A stretch of DNA of 64,000 bases from NCBI RefSeq assembly GCF_029784135.1, contig NC_073746.1, positions 256,966,994 to 257,030,993 of the forward strand, in the 5' to 3' direction. Under the pieces are notes generated by a model. The model made no database searches. It saw only the letters and a list, made by a program, of their open reading frames with translations, and was not told the origin of the DNA. Source of the stretch: Toxorhynchites rutilus septentrionalis. Lineage: Eukaryota > Arthropoda > Insecta > Diptera > Culicidae. A program made the translations under genes and the position numbers. Below, piece by piece: positions 11,229 to 22,740 of this stretch. Each line of letters begins with the position of its first letter. The stretch's first letter is position 1.

Positions 11229-13045
11229 TAACTTTCAAGTTTCAAACGTATGTCTTTTTTATTTAAAAAAAATACAAAATCATACTTGTACATCCTATAA
11301 TTGAGCTTTTTCAATGCTAGACAAGAAATTTGCAGAAAAAAACAACATTAATTAAGTGATCAATAGTAGATAACCTCGTGATCTGCAGCCATGAATACAC
11401 TCTCTCTCAAAACTTTTCTAAATGGGTGTGTCCTTTTGAAATATAAAAAGGTATACGATATCGACTGTAGCTGCTGTCTTCTACTTGCTCCGTAGTCGAG
11501 CTTGGGGATTCCATGAACGCCCCAAAAACAGTACAGCCGTTTCCCTTTTGCAATGGGTTGAAATCGCATGACTGCAATGAATGTATGTCTCCCTAAAAAC
11601 GTGCAAAACTTCTTTTTACTCTTCCGCTGCACTTCAATTTACGCTTCACCAGACACGCAAACCGGCAGCAACGAGAGTGCCAAAATGAGTCAATAAAAAT
11701 TAAAAACATCCAAAAATTCTTACTGAACAGCAAGATCCCCCTTTTTCTTATTTCCCAATTCAACCTTTTGGTTACCCCCTCTGCACGGGGCATGTATAGG
11801 CTTCGTTGAGCTGTTGTTTTAATGTCGCGTTTCTTAAAACAATGGAACCCTGGCTCAAACGAGAAGAAGGAAAATTGCAGCCAGGGAAGGCCAGACCCTG
11901 AAAAAGCACGCTGGTTGAAAACTACCACCGGGCAACGGTGCAGTGGTGGGAAGAACAAACTGCACAACTGCATCCATCAGTCGAGGGTTCCACCGGCAAG
12001 AAGAAGAAATATGTGTACATAAAAATACGTGTGTATAGAAAGAACAAAACCAGCGGAAAAAGAGGGCGTTTGGTGTGAACAAGCAGACTGGATGAAGATG
12101 AAAAACCTTTGGCTTCGTTATGTTGGCCTTATGTACATGACGCTTAGAACATGCACTCGAGCACCGCCAAGCGATCGTTCCGCATAGGTAATTTTGAATC
12201 TGTTCACTACTCCATATTTTTCGCTCACAAAAACCATTCAACATTGTTCAATATCGCAAACGATCGTAATCATCATCGTCATTGATTATGTACATATTTC
12301 CCGGTTTTATTTGTATTGCATTGCGCATTTTGGAGTGTTGACGTTTAAAACTTCGGCCACAATATTCCTTCGATAATTCAGTTAAACTTTTCTCCTTTTC
12401 ACCCGAGACTTCCTCCAACTTGAGGTGAAATAAATTATTTCTAAAACTATCGCCCTGAAGAGTGCCCAATGTCGCCCGGTTGCCTTCGCCTGGTACGTGG
12501 AACGCATTATTTTAAATTGCTTTGACCATGAAAATTATGCTGCACTCTTGCCAGCAGAATTCGCGCACTCACACGAACGTGTGCAGCGCTGGATGCCGGA
12601 TTTCGCCAGACCAACCGGAGAGCATAATCACCGTCTGGGTATGCCAGCATATTAATGTATATGCCACACACATCAATCTCCTGCAGCATGGCAAATGGAT
12701 AAGTACCACCAGCAGCAGCAGCAGCAGCAAAAGGGGTTATGCTAAACAGAATGAATGAAATGGAAAGCGAGGATCGTCAGACCAACAACAACAACAACGA
12801 CAAAGACGACAATTTGAAGGGCAACATCATTCTGGTCCGTCTGGCTGCCTACAAGCATGTATGTGATTCTGGCGGGCGACGGTGGCAAACAAGATTCGAT
12901 TCAATTTTCCTCAACATTGTACCACCCATCGCAGAACGCTGTAACTCCACTCCGATGATTTGGTTTAGTAGCGCGCGTTTTAGTAAAATAATGGAGTTGT
13001 GGCCAGTTCTTACCGAACGAGATCGAACGGAATATTTGGTATGTA
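11229..13045. other. Low-repeat, GC-richer stretch with short microsatellites
   Basis: This is the longest part of the window without visible transposon remains. It contains a CAG/AGC run at 12709-12729 and an ACA run with CGAC units near 12784-12805. Several small open frames exist on both strands (for example 11593-11973 minus and 12739-13113 plus), but none resembles a known protein and they overlap one another. Single-copy intronic or intergenic DNA, possibly with regulatory sites, is the best guess. Confidence 0.35.
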
Positions 13046-14628
13046 CGGGAACTTTGGGTAAGACGCACCGTGAGGTAACGCACCACCATAAAAAAGCATG
13101 GAAAACGCAGTAATCGGCAGGATTTTCCTGTGCTTATAACTTCCTTTTTTCATCATCACAATTAAATCTATTGTAGCACTAAAAACCACGTCTATCTTCA
13201 TAAAATATTAATATATAAAAAAAACTGCATGATTTCATGTAACTTTGACCGCTTCTGTCATAAGACTTTTGAAGCATTAAAAAAAACTTATTTAAAATTT
13301 GCAAATTTCAATACATTCTCAAATGTTACCAAGGCTGTCGATTGAGTTTGAATGAAAAAATGCTAAAAATTCATTTTACGAATACGAATAGGGAAAACAA
13401 ATAAAAATGATGAAAATTGTACAAGATTATATTGTATGCATTTCTAATGGCGGGTTTACACTAGGGAGATCTATAGCTATAGATGGATTTATTCACCTGA
13501 AAATAGGTGTAAACGGATGAGAATAAATATGATACACTTATTCGAGGTATAGATAACTTGAATAAATTCAGCATATGTAAACGCTTGTGAATTTCTCACT
13601 GGTGAGATATCACTAAAGTTGGATGCAGTTCTACTTCAGGTGAATAAATTCACCGAAAATATGAATATATTCATTATAGAAGTTCACGCTAGTGTAAACG
13701 GTTGATGCGATTTCTATAAATCTCATCATATTTCTTCACATGAATATATCACTAGTCTAAACCCACCCTAAAACAGACGGGGTTAGATGATCTATATGGT
13801 GTCCAAAACGCACCACAACAACGGGTCGAAATGTCAAACGACTTTGAAGCATATCTTTTGATCAAATCTAGATTCGCTGTATATACCTAGCTTCGGATAA
13901 GTTTCTCGCTTGTCGTTTCTCGTTGTCGAACCAGAGACTCCAAGGAATTTTCATTTCAATATGTTATGTTTACAAATATATTAATACGTGTCGCTGTTCA
14001 CAAAAATATCTCTACGTGCCGCTGTACATAAAAGTGCTGGCAGACTTTCGGTCTTTAAAGTATGAGTTTTTATAGGTTATTGGATGGATTTTAGTAGTGC
14101 GAAACATTGTAATAATTTTGTTCGTTCCAGTTTTTATTACATGATACAAAAACCGGTATGAGAAAACGGTTATATGCACACAAGAATTGGAGAAAAAAAT
14201 CTGTGTTATTTGGTAGAACTGACAGTGTACTAGCTCTTCGTAGTGGGGCGATTTGCCTCATCATGACTTGATTGAGAAAATGACATTGCAAATATGAATT
14301 GAACTTTTAACATTTGTTGACTCAAGCTCATTCGATAGCTTTAGTAATATTTGAGAATGTTATGAACTTTCCATAATTTAAATTAGTCTTATAATGCTTC
14401 AAAAGTCTTATGACAGAAGCGGCTAAAGTTGCATTAAATCAGGCAGTTTTTCATACATTGCTATATTTTGAAGCAAGATGAGGTTTTTTGTGCTATTATA
14501 TATTTAGTAGTATTTACGATTAGAAATGAAATTATGCGCATCGGAAAATCCTGCCAATTATTTCATTTTCCATTATATTTCAAGGGGGTGCGTGTTACCT
14601 CTACGGTGCGTTTTACATCCAGTTCCCC
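13046..14628. mobile_element. Non-autonomous DNA transposon with about 330-bp terminal inverted repeats
   Basis: The left arm (13046 to about 13385) starts CGGGAACTTTGGGTAAGACG. The right arm (about 14290-14628) is its diverged reverse complement and ends in AGTTCCCC. Long stretches are shared, for example GCTTCTGTCATAAGACTTTT next to GAAGCATTA. TA flanks both ends (13044-13045 and 14629-14630), consistent with TA target duplication. The centre has no coding potential and carries a second MITE at 13448-13768. Arm divergence indicates an old insertion. Confidence 0.75.
13448..13768. mobile_element. Nested MITE with TAA target duplication
   Basis: Ends TGGCGGGTTTACACTAG and CTAGTCTAAACCCACCC are inverted repeats with three mismatches. 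TAA occurs immediately outside both (13445-13447 and 13769-13771), the 3-bp target size of PIF/Harbinger-type elements. The interior repeats the word GTAAACG several times. It lies inside the long-TIR element at 13046-14628 and is therefore younger. Confidence 0.7.
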
Positions 14629-14634
14629 TAACTA

Positions 14635-14866
14635 TTTTTATTGGCACCCAAAACCATACTTTTCATTTCGTACTCCGAAAAAAAAGTCCCGGAATGCCGA
14701 TTTTTGACAAAAAAAAATTTTGAAATGACATTGGATATCGACGTTTCATGCATTTTTAAAATAATTGGCATTAAATTTTTTTTTCGAAAACCCCGACATT
14801 TTTTATGGGGTAACTTCTTGAAATTCGAGATGACCATTTTCATTGGTACCCTAGTATACACCCACT
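14635..14866 (-). repeat. Dispersed non-coding repeat, copy of the 33748-34200 family
   Basis: The reverse complement contains AAAATGCATGAAACGTCGAT and, after a short gap, TCAAAAATCGGCATTCCGGG. These match the plus-strand repeat at about 33976-34055. No protein is encoded. It abuts the next MITE, suggesting serial insertion near the same point. Confidence 0.55.
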
Positions 14867-15419
14867 CCATGTCAAACCGATAAAGTGGTTCTCTAATTTT
14901 CGTTAAAATTTGTGATTTTGTTCCTTATAAATATTAAACCCGTATCTTTTTATTTTTTTCTTAAGGGTGTTTATTTCCATTATAGGATGGTCCGAAAAAT
15001 ATTTTTTTTTCCTTTTTCCAAAAATTACTTTTTTGAGCTAGTCTTTTTAAAAAAATATTGCAATATATTATTATTGGATTTGATTTACGTAATTATTTAC
15101 TGTATTTATTATTTGTAGTATTATTTATAGCATTTTTTTTAGGATTATTATTTATTGCAGAAACGAGGCCACGAATATATTTTTAATATTTTTTCTTAAG
15201 AGCTTAGGTCTTTTACATAACATGTTCAAAAATCACATAAGCGTTATTTTCCGTTTGAGAATTGTAGAATTGTATCTTTCATATAAAAAATGATTGTTCG
15301 GACGACCCAGAAATGGAAAAGGGCGCCCCAATCGAAAACGATAAAATGATAATTTACGATAAGTAACAAAATTACCAATTTTAACGAAAATCTGGGATCC
15401 ACTATATCGGTTTGGCATA
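14867..15419. mobile_element. MITE with about 57-bp terminal inverted repeats
   Basis: Bases 14867-14924 (including GTCAAACCGATAAAGTGGTT) pair with the reverse complement of 15363-15419 (including ACTATATCGGTTTGGCAT). The roughly 440-bp centre is very AT-rich and non-coding. A third, partial copy of this end is at 34611-34672, so this is a dispersed family. A target duplication was not identified. Confidence 0.65.
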
Positions 15420-15444
15420 GAAATTATACACTCCTCTTCAGTTG

Positions 15445-15695
15445 AGCTTTGATGATACCCCAATACATTTCGATTGGGCGAAATTCCACCCAGTTTGGGG
15501 GTTCATATCTTTCCCAATGAAGTCTACTCCGTTATCGCGATACCACCGTTGCGCATTCTTAGTGTACTGGCAGCTGATCCCGGTGGGATCTAATGAACGG
15601 CAATACACGTGTTTTCAGACATTCATCTTCCGGCACAGCTGCAGATTCTCTTCCAAATCACCAACTTACCGGCAAACTTGTTCGCGAAAACAAAT
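15445..15695 (-). pseudogene. Tc1/mariner-superfamily transposase relic, C-terminal half
   Basis: Reading the minus strand: KFAGKLVIWKRICSC, then after a deletion NECLKTRVLPFI-like sequence, NAQRWYRDNGVDFIGKDMNP and PNWVEFRPIEMYWGIIKA. The RPIExYW signature holds the third catalytic acidic residue. The WPDLASCH segment with the second aspartate is missing. It is the same family as the fragments at 17372-17900 and 40620-41400, which show other parts. Several frameshifts. Confidence 0.7.
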
Positions 15696-16064
15696 TTATA
15701 TAAAAAAAGGGCAAAACGGTTCATTTCAGTGAGCGACTCAGAGCCGTGCGCTCAATGAAAAGAGCCGGCTCATTTGAGTGGCTAGACAGCTTGATACTAG
15801 AACTGATTTCTCTTGCTCCATGTAATGTTGAACATGTCGAATCATCAGTTGAAAGAGCACAACAGAAAACGACAGAAGTTTTCTTCCCGTTTTATATCCC
15901 AAACAGTTTTGAAATATAAATTCCAAAGACATGAAAAATTATCAAAGTTGTTTTTAGATTTTTCGAACAGCTGGTCGTAAGCTGGATAACAAAGACGTTG
16001 TAACGAATGAACTCTTGAAGTAAACATTTATCAAAACAATAAGTAAAAAAAATAAGTGATTGAA

Positions 16065-16493
16065 CATAATAATAATACAGATAATGTACTGTAAGCTGAA
16101 AAATAATTAGACAAGTAGCAGATAACAGATATTACAACCCTTTACTCCATTAACCTCTTGGTCTATGATTTAATTTCAAAAGGAGGTGACCAAATGCAAA
16201 CACTTCTATGGGTCAAATAATTTCATCAAATAATTTCACTACTCTGCTGAGCGTACTAACGCCCTATGATATTCAAGTGCACAACGAGTAAGATTCGATG
16301 AGACTCGATGTTGTAGGTGAGAGGGTTCATCCAGGACATTAATGAGAATCAAATACTGTGGATAATATAAATCCGACGTGCCCCACGATTTGGATCTCTT
16401 CTATGTCCTAGAATAATGACGGAAGGTGTGTGATAATTGCTACCTGTCTAATTATTTTTTAGCTTTTAGTACATAATCTGTGTTGTTATTATG
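16065..16493. mobile_element. MITE with 62-bp terminal inverted repeats
   Basis: Bases 16065-16126 (including AAATAATTAGACAAGTAGCA) are matched in reverse complement at 16432-16493. The shared part includes CTGTCTAATTATTTTTTAGC and the CATAATAATAATACAG / CTGTGTTGTTATTATG ends. The centre (about 305 bp) has no coding potential. No clear target duplication. Confidence 0.7.
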
Positions 16494-16661
16494 TTTAATC
16501 GCAATGAAACCGTTCAACCTAGTTTTTGGTACACTATCTGTATCATTGGCATATTTCTCAACGGTTAAACCATTCAACATTTTCTAAAATTTTTATTTAT
16601 CACTTCATTTTTCATTGAATATTTTCATGATGTACTGCATTATATTAGTCAAATCATTTCT

Positions 16662-16935
16662 TTTGATACCCATATGCGGGAGTTGCACGAAAAAAAAGGA
16701 ATTGGCCATCTTGGAGTTGGATTTATCATAAATAACTGTGTTCTACTAGTCAAGCCCTTTCATTTGATATCCATTTTGATGGGGTTTTGAGAAAATATGT
16801 AGTCTGCCATTTTGTAACGGCCGCCATTTTGGGTTTTCATTTTTCATAAATAACTGTGTTCTACTAGTCAAATCCTTTCATTTGATACCCATATTGATTA
16901 GGTTTGAGAAAAAAAATGTAGTCCGTCAAAATTTA
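16662..16935. repeat. Tandem repeat of about 117 bp, 2.3 copies
   Basis: The block AAATAACTGTGTTCTACTAG followed by TCAA, CCTTTCATTTGATA and CCAT occurs near 16730 and 16850, with a partial earlier unit at 16662. Each unit contains a TTGAGAAAA and ATGTAGTC word, then GCCATTTTG or a degenerate form. No protein is encoded; it looks like the tandem interior of a non-autonomous element. Confidence 0.65.
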
Positions 16936-17089
16936 CAAACATACAAACAGGCTAAATAAAACCGTTTAACACGTTAAGTGCCACGGTTTTATAGCGACTC
17001 TATGTAAATTTTTAAACGCATTATGGCCATCGTTTCTTATCGTAGTGGAAGGATTTTTTTTATACGATCCACTTATGTACCGAGGTTCT

Positions 17090-17297
17090 TTTTTAAACCG
17101 TGGCTCTTTTGTGAACGGTTCATTTAGGAGTCGTGTCTCTTTTGTGAACGGTTCAATTAAGAGTCGTGTCTCTTTTGTGAACGGTTCAGCCGTAGTTCAT
17201 GTAAGAGCCGCGCCTCATTTTTGAAGAGCCGTGGGTCGTATGCTGTTTCTGACGAACCGGTTCAAATAAGCAGCTCGTGAGCGCTCGCCCATCTCTA
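17090..17297. mobile_element. hAT-like transposon right end with subterminal tandem repeats
   Basis: Three units of about 33 bp, GAGTCGTGTCTCTTTTGTGA plus ACGGTTCA, lie at 17098-17190. They are followed by GAGCCG-rich sequence and the end GCGCTCGCCCATCTCTA. Reading inwards, TAGAGATGGGC resembles hAT ends (CAGAGATGGGC), and subterminal short repeats are typical of hAT transposase binding sites. Related GAGCCG words at 15735-15775 may belong to the other end, but I could not fix it or a target duplication. Confidence 0.45.
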
Positions 17298-17371
17298 GTC
17301 TGCCGTCTGCGGGGGTTCTCAGAGAGCATCGCTCGCTGATGGTAATGTGACTACATCTGATTATTTTTTTA

Positions 17372-17900
17372 CAATCACTGATCATGTTGCTTTAGGAAAG
17401 ACAGCAGACGTTTTTGCAGACACTCATTCACGTGAATTTTCAGGTCGACCTGATCTCGGTTGCAACGAAAATGTCGTTGTTCAGGCCACAGACACACTGC
17501 CTGTCAAACTAGATATTTTCTAGCGAATTTTACAGTTTCACTTCCTTGAAAATGTCTTCAATCCTTCCCTTTCCGGATGCCGTATAAAACTCCTTCCCAG
17601 GAAGCTGTCTAAATTCTGTCTTAACGTAGGTTTCGTCCTCCATCATCGCGCAATCGAACTTAATCAGCATTGTCCTGTACAGCTAACATAATCGTATTTT
17701 GACTGTCTTGTTTTGTGTTTTTTCGTGGAATCATTATCTTATTAGAAGTTGAAGGTCTGGCTCATTTTTAGCTCGGTGTACAGGTAGACGACACTCTCAG
17801 CTTGTTTGGGACATCTCGGACGGAGAGGTTGGGGTTCTGTTTGAAAACGCTAGCCACTCTTTTTGATATCAATGCGATTTCTGACATTCGAAGATGACCG
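17372..17900 (-). pseudogene. Tc1/mariner-superfamily transposase relic, N-terminal and central part
   Basis: The minus strand reads VFKQNPNLSVRDVPNKLRVS, then after a damaged stretch LYRTMLIKFDCAMMEDETYV, then KTEFRQLPGKEFYTASGKG, VCVCGLNNDIFVATE, and the start of NECLQKRLLSFLKQHD. MEDETYVK carries the first catalytic aspartate. Stops and frameshifts break the frame at least four times. It is related to the relics at 15445-15695 and 40620-41400. A hAT-like end separates it from the former; the two overlap in content and are therefore different copies. Confidence 0.75.
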
Positions 17901-17929
17901 AATGTTTATTGCAACACCCTCTATAAGTC

Positions 17930-20329
17930 ACGATCCAGCCGCGAATTTGGGCTCATAAACGATGCTATGCATGCAAGTAGTATTCTACAGTCTTGAATGA
18001 TAACAAAGCGGATTTTTAATCTTTTAGGGGTTCACATGGTTTTTGAATACCGACAAAAATCGACTTTTTGTGAACAAAACGCAAAATTGAAGAGTTATCA
18101 AATTCTGAGTTTAAAAGTTGTACTCAGAGTATTCAAATGGAAAACGAACCTGTAACAAGTAATCGAATTATGGTTGGACTATTTCTGAACATAAACCAGG
18201 AGTCTCCAGCTCCATGCAGGCTGTATGACACCAAACACAATAAACCGAATTGGTATGATCCCTATCCAACACGAAGATTCCCTTTGCAAGTCGTGTCTGA
18301 AGTCCCTTATCTCAGTGGCGATGCGCGATAGAGCGATAAAATATTGTACTTGACGCACACAATACCGACCCGCAGACGCGATCGCTAGCCTCGGAGGAAC
18401 TGTCGAGTGTAACCTCTAGAATGAACGCCGATTGCGGCGGTTGTTTTATTTCGTTGAAGAAGAGCGGAGAAGGGTTACCGACACAGCCTCCCATTCTCGA
18501 CGAATGCTGGGAAGGAAAGAGAGTAGCGCTTTACATTATGTTACGTCTGGATCGTGGTTTGTCAGGTTTAGCATCTACCAATGGAGGCGGTTAGATGCCG
18601 AAAGAAGAAGAGCGGGAGACCTATGTGCGTTTTTGTATTGAACCTTCGATCGTTTTCGATCAGTTTGTGTCCTTGCAGAAGCAAGTAACATCATTATAGT
18701 CTGTGAGGAACGGTGCCGGGTTTTGTTTTTTTTCCGAAAAGTTGATATATCAGTTCCATTTATGGTGTGCTATATCACCAGAACAATAGTTGTTGCCTCT
18801 TTGAGCATTGAGCCCAAATTTTCAAACTAGTATAACCAGTATAACATACTTGTTGATTGAAATACTTTTTGCATATTCGAATGCATTTCACATCGACGGG
18901 TGCATTAACCCTTCTTCATTCTTGTTATCTCATTCTGTTTGACTTAATCATTTGTTAGCAAGTTAAGGCCGAATCTCACTCAACGGCACGTCCAAGTCAC
19001 ATAAATTAACAATTTTGTAACATCAACAGTAACAGTAATTTACAGTTGTACGGAAAAGTACAAACCAAATTTTTGCACTTGCCTTCTCTATATAGAAAAA
19101 TGATTCCGTGACGTTGTTTGACATATGTGAATGTTACCATACTAATTGCATGTGAGAACATCTAACGTTGCGTAACGATTCACTCCCAGGACTTTCAAGT
19201 TCCACTAAGTAGGGATAGACCTTTATCCATACTATACGCGCTTCTCATCATCAATCCTATCTGGCAGTATCGCTGGGAGAGCGGCTCATTGCGCGAAGGG
19301 TTTGCGGCCACAGATCAGACGACAAAGAACACTTTCAATTTACTTTGGCTCTTTCTTTCTCTGTTTGTTCCTTCATCACACCAGAAGCAACACCAAGAAT
19401 CTCTGGAATCAAAGATGAAATGTTTCATGTGATAAAACGAGTGTATTCGATGCTAGCTGTTCACCATATTACAATTTAAAAAGCTTCATGAACAAGTTTC
19501 ATTGAATTTATTCATGTTCTTTAGTTTAAATGTGCTAGAGAAATAGTAGCATTTCATACAAGCCTGGAGTGGTCACTATCTCTATAATATCAAAAAGGAA
19601 TTCATTTAATTGAAAGAAATCATTATAAATAATGTTTCTCAATTTTTCTTATAGAGTAATAATTATATCGGTATAGAATTCCTATGCGCTCTAATGATAT
19701 AACCGAACCAGGGTTTCTGAACAGATTTTCTTTGTATCAGACTTCCATGGATGCTATCCTTCTTGCCCTTCTCAAGAATACAATATTTTTTTAGTTTACA
19801 TTATTTTGAATTGAACGGCTAAATGGTAGCATATATCTCTCCTAGGCAGTGATTCTGATGGTGTTGTACCTTTTTTCTCCGCCTCTAATCACTATCTCGA
19901 AGAAACCATTGAAACTGACACTATTATAAAGATAGGTAACAATTAAACCAAATCTAAAATATAATGATTAAACAAGAGGAAATTAACATACAGTGACTGA
20001 ATTTTGTAGTCGTACCTCATCCATGATTCCAATTATAACTTCCGCATGTATTCGTCCTTCGTAATATTCGTGAGCTGCGATGAAAATGTAGCAGTGTCAT
20101 CACCATCTGTCATCATTGTTAGTAGATATCACTGAAAAGTCTTGGTGTTTTTTGGTACATGTATAAGGAACTATGTATGTTTAAAACAGCTCAAATTCGA
20201 ATTCATACTCTTGTCTATATAGCAAAAGTAGTCTAATTTGTATTCAGCTTTCGTTCATTAAATAGCGTTTTTCATGTAAATCAGGACTGTAAGTAAAGAA
20301 ATTCGCAGGCTATGAATCGAAATCAGTGC
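17930..20329. other. No recognised features over 2.4 kb
   Basis: Small open frames at 18137-18331 and 18432-18641 match nothing known. The stretches 18330-18680 and 19170-19330 are GC-richer than their surroundings. I found no pairable termini, RNA gene or transposase motif. Confidence 0.4.
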
Positions 20330-20462
20330 CATGACCATGAAGGGTAAACATACCACGATTGCGGAACGAGAGCTTATTGTCTCACACAAAAGAAAATTAC
20401 TCAAAGAACTAGCCTCATTGCTCAAAAGATCCAAATCAATCATCCAATACATTATTCAGCGG
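20330..20462 (+). pseudogene. Tc1-like transposase relic, N-terminal HTH
   Basis: Reads MTMKGKHTTIAERELIVSHK, then a short damaged part, and LKRSKSIIQYIIQRF. This is the first helix-turn-helix of a Tc1-like transposase (consensus TxAERxxIIxxxxxGKSxxEIAKxxxRSxSTVQYIIxRF). The second HTH and the catalytic part follow at 21060 after an inserted MITE. Confidence 0.65.
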
Positions 20463-20468
20463 TTTGTA

Positions 20469-21059
20469 CACCCAAACTAGCGTTGGCAGAAAACATGCCA
20501 TCTTTGGCAGAAAAGATGCCATTTCCTGGTCATGAGAGTCAAATGCGCAAATAATGAGCTATTTTGAAGCTTAAAAATGGTTTGTATATATGCGAGCAGA
20601 CATCTCTTTCTGTTTTCTTTTCTCTTTTCATTTGGGATTGTGCAAAAAAAAGTCCGTACGACGTCAATAGAGATCGAACCAAGGCCGGCTGGAATGCGAA
20701 GTTACTTTACACGACCACGCTATCCATATAGCTGCCAGCGCTATTACAAAGGAGCGTGATAATATTACACCTCATCATAAAATGAAGTTGGAAGGTGTTT
20801 TCCAAGCCGATAAAGAAGAACATGAACGAGAATAAATCTTTCTCTATCTGGGCCGTGTATTTGGCAAACTATACGAAAAGCTTTCATATGCTTTCATTTA
20901 AATGTGTCTCCTGTTTCGCTCCCTCATATTGGCTCTAGCATATATATTATACAAATGATATACATGTATTGGGGAGTAGAACATTTTATGTTATCCTTCA
21001 GCTCATTTAATGTAATAAATCGGGATGCCATAAAATGTGCTAAAAACTAACTTTGGGTG
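20469..21059. mobile_element. MITE inserted in the Tc1 relic, with a minus-strand tRNA-like pol III promoter
   Basis: Inverted ends CACCCAAACTAG and CTAACTTTGGGTG with TA on each side (20467-20468, 21060-21061). The interior includes TTGGCAGAAAACATGCCAT repeated with one change. At 20665-20745 the minus strand resembles a tRNA: A-box-like TAGCGTGGTCG (20712-20722) and B-box-like GGTTCGATCTC (20670-20680), about 32 bp apart. It separates two parts of the Tc1 transposase, so the insertion postdates that element. Confidence 0.7.
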
Positions 21060-21490
21060 TAGAAGAGAATAGGATTGTTAATGCGCACAGGAACCTGAAA
21101 AGGAAAAAGCCAACACTGCGAGATGAGTGATTCACAATAAGAAAAATAGAGAAACCTCAAAAACAACAGCTGTGAATATCACGAAACAACAGCTGTGAAT
21201 GACCGAAACAAGTAAAGGTTTGTGCATAAACTGTTCGTAATGTACTGTGGAAGAACAACTTCAATCCCCGGGTACCAAGGAAAAAACCGTTTATCGACAA
21301 AAAAAAATGAGAAACTCCGATTCGATTTTGCCAAACAGTACTAGAATACTGTAACATCTTACTGGGAAGATGTTATTTTTGTAGATGAGTCCAAATTTTA
21401 CATATTTGGCTCCGATTGTCGTCGTTTTGTGTGAAGGAAACCAACGAAAAACTAAACATTAAAATGGGTGGGTTATATCTATGATATAAA
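21060..21490 (+). pseudogene. Tc1-like transposase relic, second HTH and catalytic start
   Basis: Continues the protein begun at 20330: NRIVNAHRNLKRKKPTLRDE, then (after a duplicated ACAACAGCTGTGAAT unit near 21165-21199) TVRNVLWKNNFNPRVPRKKP, then WEDVIFVDESKFYIFGSDC and RRFVWRKPTK. VDESKFNIFGSDGRRYVWR is the classic Tc1 region around the first catalytic aspartate. Stops at several positions; the second half with the other two acidic residues is absent. Confidence 0.75.
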
Positions 21491-22740
21491 CGCAAGGTTG
21501 ACGTGGGACTACCGTTAGTTTGATTGATTGGATGATTGATTGGATGAAACAATTTTCGAATTCAATTCAATTCAATATATTTGCTTTGTAAGTAAAGAGT
21601 TTGAACAATTACCATGTAAGATCAATTCATGCATTGTAATAGATTACGATCTTCGTTACAAGTAAATTTGATGACCGTCCTTTTACGTTTGATTGCCATT
21701 TACCTCTGAAATTATTGTATCTCATGGGTACCTAGTTCTTGAACCGCGAATTTGCTTGATTTGATGAGCTTCAGGCACTCAGTTTCGTTTTTGACATACA
21801 CGTCGAACGCATATTGTTGAATCAATCGACGTTATCACAGCAAATGGTTTTCAGCATTTTGCATTGCTCCAGTAGTGAAAATTTTATTTTAAAATTTGAA
21901 CAATTTTAAACTGCCTTTGGTAAACTGATAGAGAATAATATGCTTCCCTAAATGGATATCGCTACCATACGTCGACACTGTATTAGATATATAACATATT
22001 ACATATTAAATATACAAAAGCAGTTTTCCATTCATAATTTTCATCTCGAAAGTGTGTTCAGTCACATTTTGTAAAACATCCGAAAACTAACCGTTTATAT
22101 TTTTATTTTCGTATTTTGTAACTGTCAGTCCCAGTCAGACAGTGCTTTCCTCCCGAAAAGCTCAACGTCGGTCCCTAGGAACACTGCATTTCATTCGTGT
22201 ATCACGTATATGTCAGCATCTTTCAGATCTTTTACAACAAATTACTGATGAAGAGAATTGACGAAAGCTACCAGCACTTTTCGTTTATTTGGTTCCGCCC
22301 TCACTTTTCGATTGACCCACGCAGCTAGCTCGCACCTTTACGTCCTTCTTGTTTCCACTCAAATATCAACAAAAACTGGAAATGAAATCCAGCACATGCC
22401 ACAGTAACGTTTTCCTACTGGAATTCACACTTTTATGAAAAATACGTTGTATTTAAAAAATGCAGTGTATATCAATATTCCAAAGTTCTGGATACTCTCC
22501 CATATCCGAACAGGCACGAGAATTTCACGTATAGTATGGCCACCTTTTTTGTCGTAGCAAACATTGATGCAGAGGGTTTCCTCCTGTTCTAGGCAGTGCA
22601 GTTAATGTGAACAAAATTGCAATATCTTCCATTAATTCTGTTCTTGCATCGAGCTGTATGTGTATATGTGGGTGAAATCAGTATTAGGAATAAATGACGT
22701 CCGCTCGGTTTATTGTGCTCCATACCATCATATTTCATTC
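21491..22740. other. No gene; short microsatellites
   Basis: Contains GATTGATTGGAT repeats at about 21520-21545 and ATTCA/ATTCAATTCAAT at 21561-21577. The segment 22130-22340 is GC-richer and may be single-copy. No motif of a known protein or element was found. Confidence 0.4.
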
